Source: an uncultured Opitutales bacterium (lineage in GTDB: Bacteria > Verrucomicrobiota > Verrucomicrobiia > Opitutales > Intestinicryptomonadaceae). From it: 64,000 nt of DNA. Below are positions 54,649 through 63,872 of this stretch, piece after piece; the stretch's first letter is position 1, and every line of letters begins with the position of its first letter. Both the position numbers and the translations under genes were made by a program. The notes under the pieces are model-generated. The model did not search any database, was not told where the DNA came from, and was given only the letters and a program-made list of their open reading frames with translations. The DNA lies in assembly GCA_944389175.1 (NCBI GenBank), contig CALXLK010000006.1, forward strand, positions 62,001 to 126,000. The letters run 5' to 3'.

Positions 54649-55092
54649 ATGAATATCTTGGGCATAGATTACGGCGACAAGCGCATAGGCCTTTCCTACG
54701 CCGACAGCCAGATAGGTGTTGCCGTCCCGGTGCAAGCGGCGACGGAACATTCCTTTGAAGAGCGGCTGGGGCATATACTGTCTGAAATAAGGCAGAGGGG
54801 CGTGGAGAAGCTCGTGGTGGGCTATCCGCTTAATATGGACGGCACCATCAGCCGGAAGGCCCTCGATGTCGACGCCTTTATAGAAAAGCTCAGGCTTCAT
54901 TTTAAGGGCGAAATAGTCCGCGTCGACGAGCGCCTTAGTTCATACCAGGCCGAAAGCGACATAAACAGCTTTAATTCGCGCAAGACGCGCACCGTCGCCG
55001 CCCGCAAGAAAAACAGAAAAACAGGCCAGATAGACTCCCGGGCGAGCGCTATTTTCCTCCAGGAGTATTTGGACGGCGGCGAGTCGATATAA
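54649..55092 (+). CDS. ruvX: YqgF/RuvX-family RNase H-fold nuclease
   Basis: A 147-residue RNase H-fold protein, an essential family implicated in 16S rRNA 5' end processing and annotated as a Holliday-junction resolvase homologue. ILGIDYGDKRIGLSYAD is the N-terminal Asp motif, LVVGYPLNMDGT the central Asn-region and VDERLSSYQAE the second acidic motif. SRASAIFLQEYLD closes it with the last Asp. A GTG nine bases upstream is possible. It begins the + genes beyond the candidate origin, with truA 5 bases after it. Confidence 0.9.
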   Translation: MNILGIDYGDKRIGLSYADSQIGVAVPVQAATEHSFEERLGHILSEIRQRGVEKLVVGYPLNMDGTISRKALDVDAFIEKLRLHFKGEIVRVDERLSSYQAESDINSFNSRKTRTVAARKKNRKTGQIDSRASAIFLQEYLDGGESI

Positions 55093-55097
55093 CTGCC

Positions 55098-56036
55098 ATG
55101 GAATCGGGCGACCAACTCAGAGAACATTTTGCTGGGCGCAACGGCGGCGTCCGCGGGGCGTGCGCGCCGCGCGGCGCCAATCAGGAATCGGGCGCTGCCA
55201 AAGTTTGCGTCGGGGCGGCGCTCGAGGGGGATTGCCTGTCGGCCCCGCCGCGCGAGGGCGGCTGCGACGGGCAAAATCAAGCGCAGGATGGGAGCTGCAA
55301 GCGGCGTTTTAAGTGCGTTGTCGCATATGACGGCACCGATTTTTGCGGTTGGCAGTCGCAAATAACAAAGAATTCCGTCCAAGACTTTATAGAGCACCGC
55401 CTCAAGGCGATTTTCGGATTCCCCGTGCGCGTAAGCGGCAGCGGCAGGACAGACGCGGGCGTCCATGCGCGCGGGCAGGTCTTCCATTTCGACGCAGTTT
55501 GGAACCATTCCTGCCAGGCGCTATTAAGGGCCATGAGAACGAACGTTCAAAGCGTTAGGGTGCTAAGTTTGCAGGAGGTTCCCGCGTCTTTTCACGCGAG
55601 GTTTTCGGCAAAGGGCAAGCGCTACATATATAGAATTTGCAAAGACTATCCCATGCCGGATGTGGCTAGGTACAGGTGGTCGCTTGGCGGCAGAAATGTC
55701 GATGTGGAGGCTATGGCGGCGGCCTCGAGGCTGTTCCTGGGAACTCACGATTTTAAATCTTTTAGCGCAAACAGGGGCGCAGGCGCGCGCGAAAACACAG
55801 TCAAGACTCTCACGCGCCTCGACGTCTGCGATTCTCCGGAGGAAATTACAATCATCACCGAGGGCAGCGGATATCTATATAAGATGGTGCGAATGATTGT
55901 CGGGGCTCTCGTTCAGCGGGGTCTGGGGAAGATTTCCGACTCGGACATACAAAAGGCCCTCGAGAACCCGCATAGGGGCAACATATTTCAGGCCGCTCCG
56001 GCGGCGGGTTTGACTCTGGACGAAGTCTTTTACTAA
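55098..56036 (+). CDS. truA: tRNA pseudouridine(38-40) synthase with N-terminal extension
   Basis: Isomerises U38-40 in tRNA anticodon stems. The catalytic domain begins at about residue 70 (RRFKCVVAYDGTDFCGWQSQ) with catalytic D119 in GRTDAGVHARGQVFHF, then ASFHARFSAKGKRYIYRI and GSGYLYKMVRMIVGAL. The 312-residue protein has about 68 extra N-terminal residues rich in Gly, Ala, Cys and Arg with no recognisable domain. No alternative in-frame ATG or GTG exists closer to the core, so the extension appears real. It follows ruvX by 5 bases. Confidence 0.93.
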   Translation: MESGDQLREHFAGRNGGVRGACAPRGANQESGAAKVCVGAALEGDCLSAPPREGGCDGQNQAQDGSCKRRFKCVVAYDGTDFCGWQSQITKNSVQDFIEHRLKAIFGFPVRVSGSGRTDAGVHARGQVFHFDAVWNHSCQALLRAMRTNVQSVRVLSLQEVPASFHARFSAKGKRYIYRICKDYPMPDVARYRWSLGGRNVDVEAMAAASRLFLGTHDFKSFSANRGAGARENTVKTLTRLDVCDSPEEITIITEGSGYLYKMVRMIVGALVQRGLGKISDSDIQKALENPHRGNIFQAAPAAGLTLDEVFY

Positions 56037-56536
56037 AGCTGCCCTCTCAGACATGATGGCGCGCTCATGCATGCTTCGCGCTATCGCCCGCAGTGACTTT
56101 TTGATTTTTATATTATCGTTTCCTCCCGCTGTTATTATTTCTTATTTGATTATTTTTTCTTTCGTTTTTTATCTTTCTCTTTTAACCGTCTTCTTGTCTC
56201 CTTTTTGCCTACGTATAGACTGCCGCCATAGGGGGAAAAAGCGCGCGCCTTGCAACCGACAACAACTGACGTCTCAAGGAAAAACCGGGCGCAGAAAAAA
56301 TATATGCTGCCAAAAATCAAAAATTAAAAAACGCCCGCAGTATTAGGGCGCTTTTGCATCAATACTTCATTAGCCGAAGAAACCGGCTGCGCGCGGCTAA
56401 ATTTGCCCGCCCCTTAAGTCGGGCACTTCAATAAAAAAAGCGCCGTGCGGCGGCGGTATTTCAATGCGCGCTGCTGCGCAAAAGCGCCTTTTAGAACCGG
56501 AAAATTCGCGGGTGAAAGATTTGCGGGATAAAAAAG
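56037..56536. other. Gap between convergent truA and CDF genes
   Basis: No gene. A T/C-rich + strand tract runs at about 56100-56215. On the minus strand a CGCCC/GGGCG hairpin with six T (56326-56351) and a weaker 4-bp hairpin with seven T (56433-56452) could end the CDF gene. truA has no intrinsic terminator. Confidence 0.5.
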
Positions 56537-57388
56537 CTATTCGTCGGGCTCTATGTGAACGCTGATAGTTCCCTTGCCGAGCTTTTTCCGTATTTTGTGC
56601 TCTACTTTTTCGGAAATTTCGTGCGCCTCGACAATAGAGAGAGTGCGTTTTACGTGTATGTTTACGTTTACGTCGTATTCGGCTCCGTTGCTGCGCACGC
56701 GCAAATCGTGCCATCTGACGACGCCGCCGGTGTGTTTTATTATGGAGTCTATTTCGTCGGCGAGGCCTTTGGGGGCCGTGTCAATGAGGGCGTTTACGGC
56801 CCTTATTGCAAGCTTGCCGCTGACGTAGGCAACTATCACCGAAACGCCGAGGGCGGCGATGCTGTCGGCTTGCGTATAGCCGAATGCAGCCGATATCAAA
56901 CCGACCAATACTACCGCCGAGCTCAATATGTCGGTTGAAAAGTGCAGGGCGTCCGCCTCGAGAGCCTGGCTGTTGTATTTTTTTGCGACCTTCATCAAGT
57001 GCCGGGAGCGGAAGAAGTCCACTAAAATCGACGTTATGACAACCGCGAACGCCCAAAAGTTTATTTCAAACCCTGTCTCTCCTGAGACGAGCCTGTCTAT
57101 GGCCTCCCAGACTACCCAAACGCAAGTAAGCAGCAGTAGGCCCGCTTCGACGAGCGCGGATAGGTTTTCCACCTTTCCGTGCCCGAACATGTGGTCTTTG
57201 TCGGCGGGCTTGTCGGAGATTTTGACGGCAAACCACGTCATTGCGGCCGCGAGCAGGTCGAGCGCCGAGTGCAGGGCTTCGGAAAGTATGCCCAAACTTC
57301 CCGTGAGCAACCCCACCAGAAGCTTAAACGCAGTTAGTGCAGTCGCGGCGACCACCGAGAGCGCCGCAGCCAAGTTTTTCTCTTCCAT
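56537..57388 (-). CDS. Cation diffusion facilitator (zinc/iron-type efflux)
   Basis: A 283-residue CDF transporter with six membrane helices (about 8-205) exporting divalent metal in exchange for protons. Helix II has SEALHSALDLLAAAM (the S-x-x-x-D site region) and helix V ADALHFSTDILSS, giving the HD-HD-like metal site with H and D at the expected places. HMFGHGKVEN lies in the loop between helices II and III. The cytoplasmic C-terminal ferredoxin-like domain (about 205-283) ends GTISVHIEPDE. The start at MEEKNLAAAL is taken over 56 basic upstream codons. The metal is not determined. Confidence 0.9.
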   Translation of the reverse strand: MEEKNLAAALSVVAATALTAFKLLVGLLTGSLGILSEALHSALDLLAAAMTWFAVKISDKPADKDHMFGHGKVENLSALVEAGLLLLTCVWVVWEAIDRLVSGETGFEINFWAFAVVITSILVDFFRSRHLMKVAKKYNSQALEADALHFSTDILSSAVVLVGLISAAFGYTQADSIAALGVSVIVAYVSGKLAIRAVNALIDTAPKGLADEIDSIIKHTGGVVRWHDLRVRSNGAEYDVNVNIHVKRTLSIVEAHEISEKVEHKIRKKLGKGTISVHIEPDE

Positions 57389-57585
57389 AAAAGACGACGA
57401 TAAAATTTTGCCCCGCCCAAACATCAAGCAAAAAATTTCCGCGCGCGCCGTGCGGGCCTGTTTTTCTCGCTTGCGGCGCGCGCCCCTTTTTTTCGTCGCA
57501 TTTTTCGTGAAAAGGGCGGCCTGTTTGCCGATTAAGGCGCGTAAAAAAGTTTGCAAAAAGGGCGGGTATTTTTAAGCGTGGCAGA

Positions 57586-58248
57586 ATGAAAAAAATAAAA
57601 TGCCTTGTCACGGCGGGGGCGACGCGCGAGTATTTCGACCCCGTGCGCTTTATAAGCAACCCTTCCACGGGCAAGATGGGCTGGTTTGTGGCCGAGGCCG
57701 CAAAAAATGCCGGTTGGGACGTTGTGCTGGTCATGGGGCCGTCGCAATTGCCGGCGATAGACGGGGTGAGGACAATAGGCGTAGTTTCGGCACAAGATAT
57801 GCTTCGGGCCTGCCTCAAAGAATTTGACGACTGCCACGTGCTTATCATGTCGGCGGCGGTAAGCGATGTCCGGCCTAAATTTGTGGCCGCGCAAAAGGTA
57901 AAGAAGGGCGATATCGACTTGAATCCGCAGCTTGAACGCACCCCCGACATACTTTTGGAGCTTTCAAAACGCAAGCGCAACCAGGTTGTAATAGGGTTTG
58001 CCGCCGAGACCACCGATGTGGAAAACTACGCCAAGGCGAAAATGGCCGAAAAAAAACTCGACGCCATAGTTGCAAACGACGTTTCCGCAAAGGGCGTGGG
58101 ATTCGCGTCAGACTTCAACAAAATATCCATATATTTCCCAAATGCCGCCGCATTTTTCCCGCCGCTTGATACGAAAAAGAATTTGGCCTCGGCAATAGTT
58201 GATTGCGCGGCAGGCCTCATAGAGAAAAAGCGCGCGGGCAAGGCATAA
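57586..58248 (+). CDS. coaB: Stand-alone phosphopantothenoylcysteine synthetase (CoaB)
   Basis: Joins 4'-phosphopantothenate and cysteine in CoA synthesis. The 220 residues match only the CoaB half of the usual CoaBC fusion: LVTAGATREYFDPVRFISNPSTGKMG, AAVSDVRP, KRKRNQVVIGFAAETTDV and DAIVANDVSAKGVGF. The N-terminal CoaC decarboxylase is absent, so a separate coaC must be elsewhere. With panD in the same window this covers two CoA steps. A GGGGCGT/ACGCCCC hairpin without a T-run follows the stop. Confidence 0.92.
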   Translation: MKKIKCLVTAGATREYFDPVRFISNPSTGKMGWFVAEAAKNAGWDVVLVMGPSQLPAIDGVRTIGVVSAQDMLRACLKEFDDCHVLIMSAAVSDVRPKFVAAQKVKKGDIDLNPQLERTPDILLELSKRKRNQVVIGFAAETTDVENYAKAKMAEKKLDAIVANDVSAKGVGFASDFNKISIYFPNAAAFFPPLDTKKNLASAIVDCAAGLIEKKRAGKA

Positions 58249-58478
58249 GAGTATCCGCAAAAAGAAGGAGGGGCGTCCCGGGAAAATCGGAACGCCCCAA
58301 TTGCATACTTCAACAACACCAATACAACGCTGATAACAGCTTTTAGCTTAGCGGAGGTTTTCGGGCTTCATTTAGCTTTTTTTTATTTTTTTTCAAAATT
58401 TAATTCGCGCCTTATTTGCCGATTTTTACAAAGCGCCGCCCATTGCGCGGCGGATTCACGTTGTAAATAAGGTATGTT

Positions 58479-60215
58479 ATGAAAAATTATATCTATGCGA
58501 TTACAGCTTCGGCGTGCATATTTTGCGCCGAGATTTTTGCGGGGGCAAATAGCGCGCCTCAATCCCAATCGGCACAGGCTACTGAGAATTCGCAGGCGGC
58601 GGGCAGCCAGCAGTCGGAAGTCAACCGTCAGGGCAACTCGGCCGTATCTTCCCAAACAGTCGGCGCACAGCAGGGCGGAAAATCCAATGCAAATGGGCAG
58701 AGTGTTGCGGCGGAGGGCGGCGCAAACGGCTCTTCGGCCTCTCCCGCGGCGGCAAATGCCAATTTGAATTCGGCCCAACAAAGCCACGCGGCCTCCCAGA
58801 AGCCCAACGGATCCGCGGCTAAGGCGTCCGTCGCGGCAAATACAGGCGTTGCGGCGAACTCGCCTGAGGAGGCGGTAGAGGTTGTCGAGGAGGAGGATAT
58901 TTCGTGGACTGAATACGCCTTTACCCCGGTGAAGAGCTCCCCGTATTTGGCGACGAAGAATGCGCAGAGAAAAAGCCTGTATTCGAAAAAGTCTCCGGCG
59001 GTAAAATCCGGAGAGAGCCAGTTGAATATCCCCTTTGGAGCGTTCGGGCTCGAGTACGCATGCAACGCCATAAACCAAGCCAACGCAAAAATGCGCGCCG
59101 ATACGGGCGTGGGATTCTTTTACGACTATTACGGCGTGGTTGCAGGCGTAGCCTCGGGCGGAGCATCGGGGGGCACCAACTACACCAGCGAGATGATATT
59201 CGGGCTCGACTTCGATTTCGAAAAAATAGCCTCGATAAAGGGGCTCTCGTTTACGATATCCGGCGCTTACAACACGGGCGCAAATTTGTCGAACAGGGTC
59301 GGGAATTTCTTCACAATAGCAGAGTCTTACGTGACAAACGGGGCTATGTTTTACGAGATGTACTTAACCCAAAACATCGAGATCAACGACGATTACAGTG
59401 TCTCCGTGAATATCGGCAGGATGTCCATGAGCGACGTTTTTATGAGCCTTCCCTCGTTCGGATACTTGGTAAGCGGCGGCATCGACAACGTTCCCGAAGC
59501 TGTTTTCTACAATGGCCCGTTTACAAGTTCGCCCCTTGCCACATGGGGTGTAAACGCAGTCATTTCCATGCCCGAAAATCTGCAGATGGCCTTTGGGGCC
59601 TACCAGATCCCGCTCGACATAAATTCCCCGAATTGGAACGGCACAAACTTCTCAATTTCATCCGACGACGCATACATGCTCATGTGGCAACTGCAGTGGT
59701 CGCCCCAATTCTCGTGTTCGTCGGGAGCCAAGCTTTCCGGCGTTTACCAAATTGGCGCCTATTACTACGGCGGCTATATCCAGGAGAAATTTTTGGGCGG
59801 TCAGAGGGGCAACGCCTACGGCTTTTATATACAGGGCCAGCAGCAAGTGTGGGTCGACGAAGACAACCCCAACAGATATGTGTCGGTCTGGGCCGGCGCG
59901 CAATTTGCCCCGGTGGAATCTATCTGCATTATGCCGTTTATGTTCTATGCGGGGGTGCAATTCCAGGGCTTTGTGCCGATGCGCGAAAACGACGGGCTCT
60001 TCATATCGTGGGTGGGCGGCTGGTTTAGCGACCAATACGCCGACAAGTTTTCCTACGATTGCACCTGCGAACATGTCATAGAGGCAACATACGTAATTTC
60101 AATCACCGAAAACATTTCCATTCAGCCCGACATACAGTACATAATACGCCCCTACGGCAACCCCAATATAGACAACGCGCTCGTCTTGGCCGGCCAACTG
60201 ATTATTTCTTTCTAA
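58479..60215 (+). CDS. OprB-like outer-membrane porin
   Basis: A 578-residue protein with a signal peptide (about 1-22), a long low-complexity segment rich in Ser, Ala, Gln and Asn (about 23-130) ending in VEVVEEEDISW, and a C-terminal beta-barrel (about 175-578) that ends with Phe, the usual outer-membrane sorting residue. The NIGRMSMSDVFMSL and VFYNGPFTSSPLATWG regions and alternating aromatic strands are like carbohydrate-selective OprB porins. Sugar passage is inferred. A strong terminator follows. The N-terminal segment is not part of the usual porin. Confidence 0.75.
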   Translation: MKNYIYAITASACIFCAEIFAGANSAPQSQSAQATENSQAAGSQQSEVNRQGNSAVSSQTVGAQQGGKSNANGQSVAAEGGANGSSASPAAANANLNSAQQSHAASQKPNGSAAKASVAANTGVAANSPEEAVEVVEEEDISWTEYAFTPVKSSPYLATKNAQRKSLYSKKSPAVKSGESQLNIPFGAFGLEYACNAINQANAKMRADTGVGFFYDYYGVVAGVASGGASGGTNYTSEMIFGLDFDFEKIASIKGLSFTISGAYNTGANLSNRVGNFFTIAESYVTNGAMFYEMYLTQNIEINDDYSVSVNIGRMSMSDVFMSLPSFGYLVSGGIDNVPEAVFYNGPFTSSPLATWGVNAVISMPENLQMAFGAYQIPLDINSPNWNGTNFSISSDDAYMLMWQLQWSPQFSCSSGAKLSGVYQIGAYYYGGYIQEKFLGGQRGNAYGFYIQGQQQVWVDEDNPNRYVSVWAGAQFAPVESICIMPFMFYAGVQFQGFVPMRENDGLFISWVGGWFSDQYADKFSYDCTCEHVIEATYVISITENISIQPDIQYIIRPYGNPNIDNALVLAGQLIISF

Positions 60216-60243
60216 TTTTTCCTATATTAGTTTGGTTCGTATC

Positions 60244-60270
60244 GGCGCCCCTTTCCGGGGCGCCTTTTTT
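60244..60270 (+). terminator. Intrinsic terminator of the porin gene
   Basis: An 8-bp perfect stem GGCGCCCC/GGGGCGCC with a TTTCC loop and six T, about 28 bases after the stop. Confidence 0.93.
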
Positions 60271-60425
60271 GTGAAAATTGTGCGTTACCCCGCCGAAAAT
60301 ATGGGGTAAAATGGGTTGAAAATTCTTTTTGCATGTGCATAGCATGTGCGGATAATCTGCGCGGGATATTTTCCTTTCCAGCTTTGCCGGCGGCGCAGAT
60401 CGGATGCAGTTTACGAATTTTAGCC

Positions 60426-61349
60426 ATGTCAGAGAGATTAAAAGGCCACCTGTTTATATTGGCCACAAACACAATTTTTGGCGTTTTCATACCGGTATCC
60501 AAGTATTTGCTTAACGGGTATGTTTCGCCTATGATGTTGACGTGTTTTAGGATTGTCGGGGCGACTCTCCTGTTTTGGATGGCCTCGTTTTTTATTTCCG
60601 ACAATAAGGTTACGTGGAAGGCCCTGTTGTGGTTTTTATTTTTCGCCCTCACTGGGATTGTATTCAACCAGGGGCTTTTCATTTTTGGCTTGCGCCACAC
60701 ATCGCCCGTGGACGCGTCGGTCATACTGACGGCGACGCCGTTTTCGGCCCTTTTCATATCGGCTTTGTATTTCGGAGACAAGATTACCGGGCGCAAGCTG
60801 CTTGGAATAGCAACGGGAGCGGCCGGGGCGATATGGCTTATAATTACGGCCGCCGGATCGCACAGCGGCAATTCGGGCTCGATACTCGGGAATGCAATAG
60901 TCCTCGTTACCACTATTTGCGCGGCAATCTACTTTGTGACGTCAAAGCCCATGACGAAGTATTACACATCGTTTACCATGATGAAATGGATGTTCACCTT
61001 TTCCACACTCATGCTTTGGCCGTTTTTTTACAGCGAATGCAAAGATGAGTTTTTGGGCCTGTCGAATCTGGGCTTCGGCGCGTGGGCGGGCATTCTCTAC
61101 GTAGTGGTGGCGGCTACTTTTTTGGCCTATTTATTCTTGCCCATGGGAATCAAGAGAATGCGCCCGACTACCGTGGCAATGTACATATATGTCCAGCCGA
61201 TAGTTTCTTCGATAGTGGCCATAATTGTCGGGCAGGACAGTTTCATGTGGTCGAAAGTATTTGCATCGGTGCTCGTCTTTATAGGCGTATATATAGTGAC
61301 CACGTCGCCGCGCTACGAGGACAAATCCGCCGCAGACTCCTCCAATTAG
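60426..61349 (+). CDS. EamA-family (DMT) transporter
   Basis: A 307-residue inner-membrane protein with ten helices in two EamA repeats (about 8-140 and 155-290). The first half has LFILATNTIFGVFIPVSKYLL and GLRHTSPVDASVILTATPFSALF, the second GAWAGILYVVVAATFLAYLF and RMRPTTVAMYIYVQPIVSSIVA, characteristic of drug/metabolite transporters. The substrate is unknown. The start MSERLKGH is chosen over 31 upstream codons because membrane helix one follows at once. Confidence 0.88.
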   Translation: MSERLKGHLFILATNTIFGVFIPVSKYLLNGYVSPMMLTCFRIVGATLLFWMASFFISDNKVTWKALLWFLFFALTGIVFNQGLFIFGLRHTSPVDASVILTATPFSALFISALYFGDKITGRKLLGIATGAAGAIWLIITAAGSHSGNSGSILGNAIVLVTTICAAIYFVTSKPMTKYYTSFTMMKWMFTFSTLMLWPFFYSECKDEFLGLSNLGFGAWAGILYVVVAATFLAYLFLPMGIKRMRPTTVAMYIYVQPIVSSIVAIIVGQDSFMWSKVFASVLVFIGVYIVTTSPRYEDKSAADSSN

Positions 61350-61459
61350 GACGTCTGTGCCCTTATCTTTTTCTTCTGCCGACTTTATTGCCACCCGAAT
61401 TTGCAAAAAGCCTAAAATTTTTTTTCGACTTTTCCCGATTAATACCACAAAATTAAGCC

Positions 61460-61981
61460 ATGAAAAAGGACAGCGTTATTTTCAAGAGGCGCTCGATACG
61501 CGCCTACGATTCCTCAAAAAAGGTTTCAAAAGAGCAGATAGTCGACATGCTCGATGCGGCTATGCACGCTCCGACGGCCATGAATACGCAGCCGTGGGAA
61601 TTTATGGTCGCCACCGATCCCGAGGCCGTCGCAAAAATCATGAAGATTCATCCGTATTGCCAGTCGCTGAAAGAGGCGGGCGCGGCCGTCGTCGTGTGCG
61701 CCAATCTCGACAAAGAGTTCAGGACGCCCTCCGGCGGATACGCCATTTACGACTGTTCCGCGGCAACCCAGAATTTGCTTTTGCGCGCCGCCGAACTCGG
61801 ATTGGGTACTTGCTGGTGCGGCATAGCGCCGGAAAAGGAGCTTATGGGCGCGTTCAGAAAGGCCTTTTCAATGCCAGAAAATATAGAGCCCATGGCGCTC
61901 GTCATAGTGGGGTATCCGGCGGAAAATCCACAGATTTCCCCGCGCTACGACGAATCCAAAGTCCATTGGCAAAAGTGGTAG
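61460..61981 (+). CDS. Nitroreductase-family flavoprotein
   Basis: A 173-residue FMN-dependent oxidoreductase. RRSIRAYDSSKKVSKEQIVDMLDAA is the FMN-phosphate region, MHAPTAMNTQPWEFMV the flavin-side loop, DCSAATQNLLLRAAELGLGTCWCG the dimer helix, and LVIVGYPAE the final strand. Physiological substrates in this family vary widely. No intrinsic terminator follows; a T/C-rich stretch does. Confidence 0.88.
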   Translation: MKKDSVIFKRRSIRAYDSSKKVSKEQIVDMLDAAMHAPTAMNTQPWEFMVATDPEAVAKIMKIHPYCQSLKEAGAAVVVCANLDKEFRTPSGGYAIYDCSAATQNLLLRAAELGLGTCWCGIAPEKELMGAFRKAFSMPENIEPMALVIVGYPAENPQISPRYDESKVHWQKW

Positions 61982-62371
61982 CCGCCCATTGGCTGCGCCC
62001 CCGCAGGGCATTTTTGCATTTGGGGCGGAAACCTCCGCCCAAGGCTCTCTTGCGGCCGACGCAATAGAATTGCGTTTTTTTTTCGCGTCGGCGCCTTTGC
62101 AATTAGGTAGGCGCCTAGTCTGCGCCCGTCTGCGCTTTGCCGCGTTGCACTCGGCATGGGCGCGTTGCAGTTTGCGCGCCAAAAGCGCATCTTTTGCCCA
62201 TCGGCGTACTTTTTTTATCTTTTTTTACCTTTTCCCACACACATTCGCTCTATACATATATATCGCGCGTTCGTTTTACTTGCCGCAAGGTGTTTTTTTT
62301 TGGGGGCAATGCGAGAGAGGCGTCGACATTGGGCGGCCGCGCCGTGCAATTGTCGCCTATTTGCGCGGGTG
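61982..62371. other. Gap between convergent nitroreductase and miaB
   Basis: Non-coding. The + strand has GC-rich shadows of repeats first, then a T/C-rich tract with CACACACA (62205-62260). No terminator hairpin for miaB was recognised on the minus strand. Confidence 0.5.
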
Positions 62372-63727
62372 TCAGCCGACTATTTCCGCGGAGAGCGCGG
62401 TGACTGTAGCCGAATTTATCTTCACGTTCACCGTCTTTGCTATGTAAGATTCGTCGGCTTTAAAAATGCACTTCCTGTGGTTGCGCGTGCGCCCCATAAA
62501 CATGTCTTGGCCCCTTTTGGCGCGGTCTTCCACGAGAACATCGAATGTGCGCCCGATCATGTTTTCATGGAAGCGCATTGACTGCTCGCCCAATATTTCC
62601 AGCAGGATTTTATTGCGCTGGTCTTTTATGCTTTCGGGTACGTCGTCGGGCTGTTGGGCGCTTTTTGTGCCCTCGCGCGGGCTGTATTTGAAAATAAAGG
62701 CCATGTCGAAGGCGGCTTGCTTAAAAACATCGACGGTCTGCCGGAAATCTTCCGGAGTTTCCCCCGGGTAGCCTACGATGACGTCAGTGGAAATAGACAT
62801 GTCTGCGACCTTCTCCCTCAGGCGTTCGGCAATTCGCAGGAAGTCTTCGGCCCTATACGGGCGGTTCATGGCTCTGAGTATGGAATTGCTGCCCGATTGC
62901 AAAGGCAGATGCACATATTGGCAGAGCTTTTCCAGCCGGCCGTAAGCCTCGATGAGATCGTCCTTAAAAAATGAGGGGTGCGGCGAGGTGAATCTTATGC
63001 GCTGTAGGCCCTCTATGGCATTGAGCCTTTCAAGCAAATCGACAAACTCCGACACCTTGCCCGGTGCGCGCCTTTCAATTCCGAATGCGTTTACAACCTG
63101 GCCCAAAAGGGTGACCTCTTTCACCCCGCTGTCGACCAAGGCGCGCACCTCCGCCACTATGTCGGCCGTCGGGCGCGAGCGCATGGGGCCGCGCACTTTT
63201 GGCACTATGCAGTAAGAGCAGTTCATCTGGCAGCCCTGCATTATGGAGACGAACGCGCACACTTTAGAGGAGCGGGCAAGGGGGTAGTGCTTGTCGATGT
63301 TAAGGTGGCTTGTGAGGTCGTCCGATACGTCTACGACGGGTGCCACGGGAACCCTGCCTGTGAGCTTTTGCCTGTAAATTTGTTCGGCGATGTCGGCTAC
63401 CTTGTGCGTCTTTCGCGCGCCCGCCACAAAATCCAGACCGGGCAGTATTTTTACAAGTTGCCCACCGCGGTTTTGCGCCATGCAGCCGGTTACCCCTATA
63501 ACCGGCAGGTTTTTGCCCGTAAAATTGCGGTAGTTTATCAGGTGCCCGAGCTTGCCTATGGCCTTGTTTTCAGCCTGCTCCCGAACGGAGCATGTGTTGA
63601 CGATAATCGCATCGGCTTCATCTTCGTTATTAGTTATAGACCAGCCTCTTTCAACAAAATTTGCCGCTATGTTCTCCGAGTCGCGCTCGTTCATCTGGCA
63701 ACCGTATGTACGTATGTGCGCTTTCAT
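62372..63727 (-). CDS. miaB: tRNA-2-methylthio-N6-dimethylallyladenosine synthase
   Basis: Adds the methylthio group at A37 of tRNAs reading UNN codons. The 451 residues have the three-part layout: UPF0004 domain with cluster ligands C10, C46 and C82; radical-SAM CxxxCxxC at C166, C170 and C173 (GCQMNCSYCIVPKVRG); and C-terminal TRAM domain (about 385-450, EDRAKRGQDMFMGRTRNHRK). RimO is excluded by YGCQMNERDSE, the MiaB type of start. No ribosome site of note. Confidence 0.95.
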   Translation of the reverse strand: MKAHIRTYGCQMNERDSENIAANFVERGWSITNNEDEADAIIVNTCSVREQAENKAIGKLGHLINYRNFTGKNLPVIGVTGCMAQNRGGQLVKILPGLDFVAGARKTHKVADIAEQIYRQKLTGRVPVAPVVDVSDDLTSHLNIDKHYPLARSSKVCAFVSIMQGCQMNCSYCIVPKVRGPMRSRPTADIVAEVRALVDSGVKEVTLLGQVVNAFGIERRAPGKVSEFVDLLERLNAIEGLQRIRFTSPHPSFFKDDLIEAYGRLEKLCQYVHLPLQSGSNSILRAMNRPYRAEDFLRIAERLREKVADMSISTDVIVGYPGETPEDFRQTVDVFKQAAFDMAFIFKYSPREGTKSAQQPDDVPESIKDQRNKILLEILGEQSMRFHENMIGRTFDVLVEDRAKRGQDMFMGRTRNHRKCIFKADESYIAKTVNVKINSATVTALSAEIVG

Positions 63728-63872
63728 CTTTTTTTCTTGAAATTATTATCTGCCGATACGATTATCAATAGTCAAATATATTCGATTTCCCCGAGAGTGG
63801 AAAATCCGATTATTATTCAGACTACACTACAACCTAACACTTTTAACAGTAACCTTAAAAATAAGCCTAAGT

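Noticed and set aside
55098..55508. A 203-codon antisense frame over the ruvX-truA junction
   Set aside because: It overlaps conserved parts of both genes; the GC-rich truA extension keeps it open by chance.
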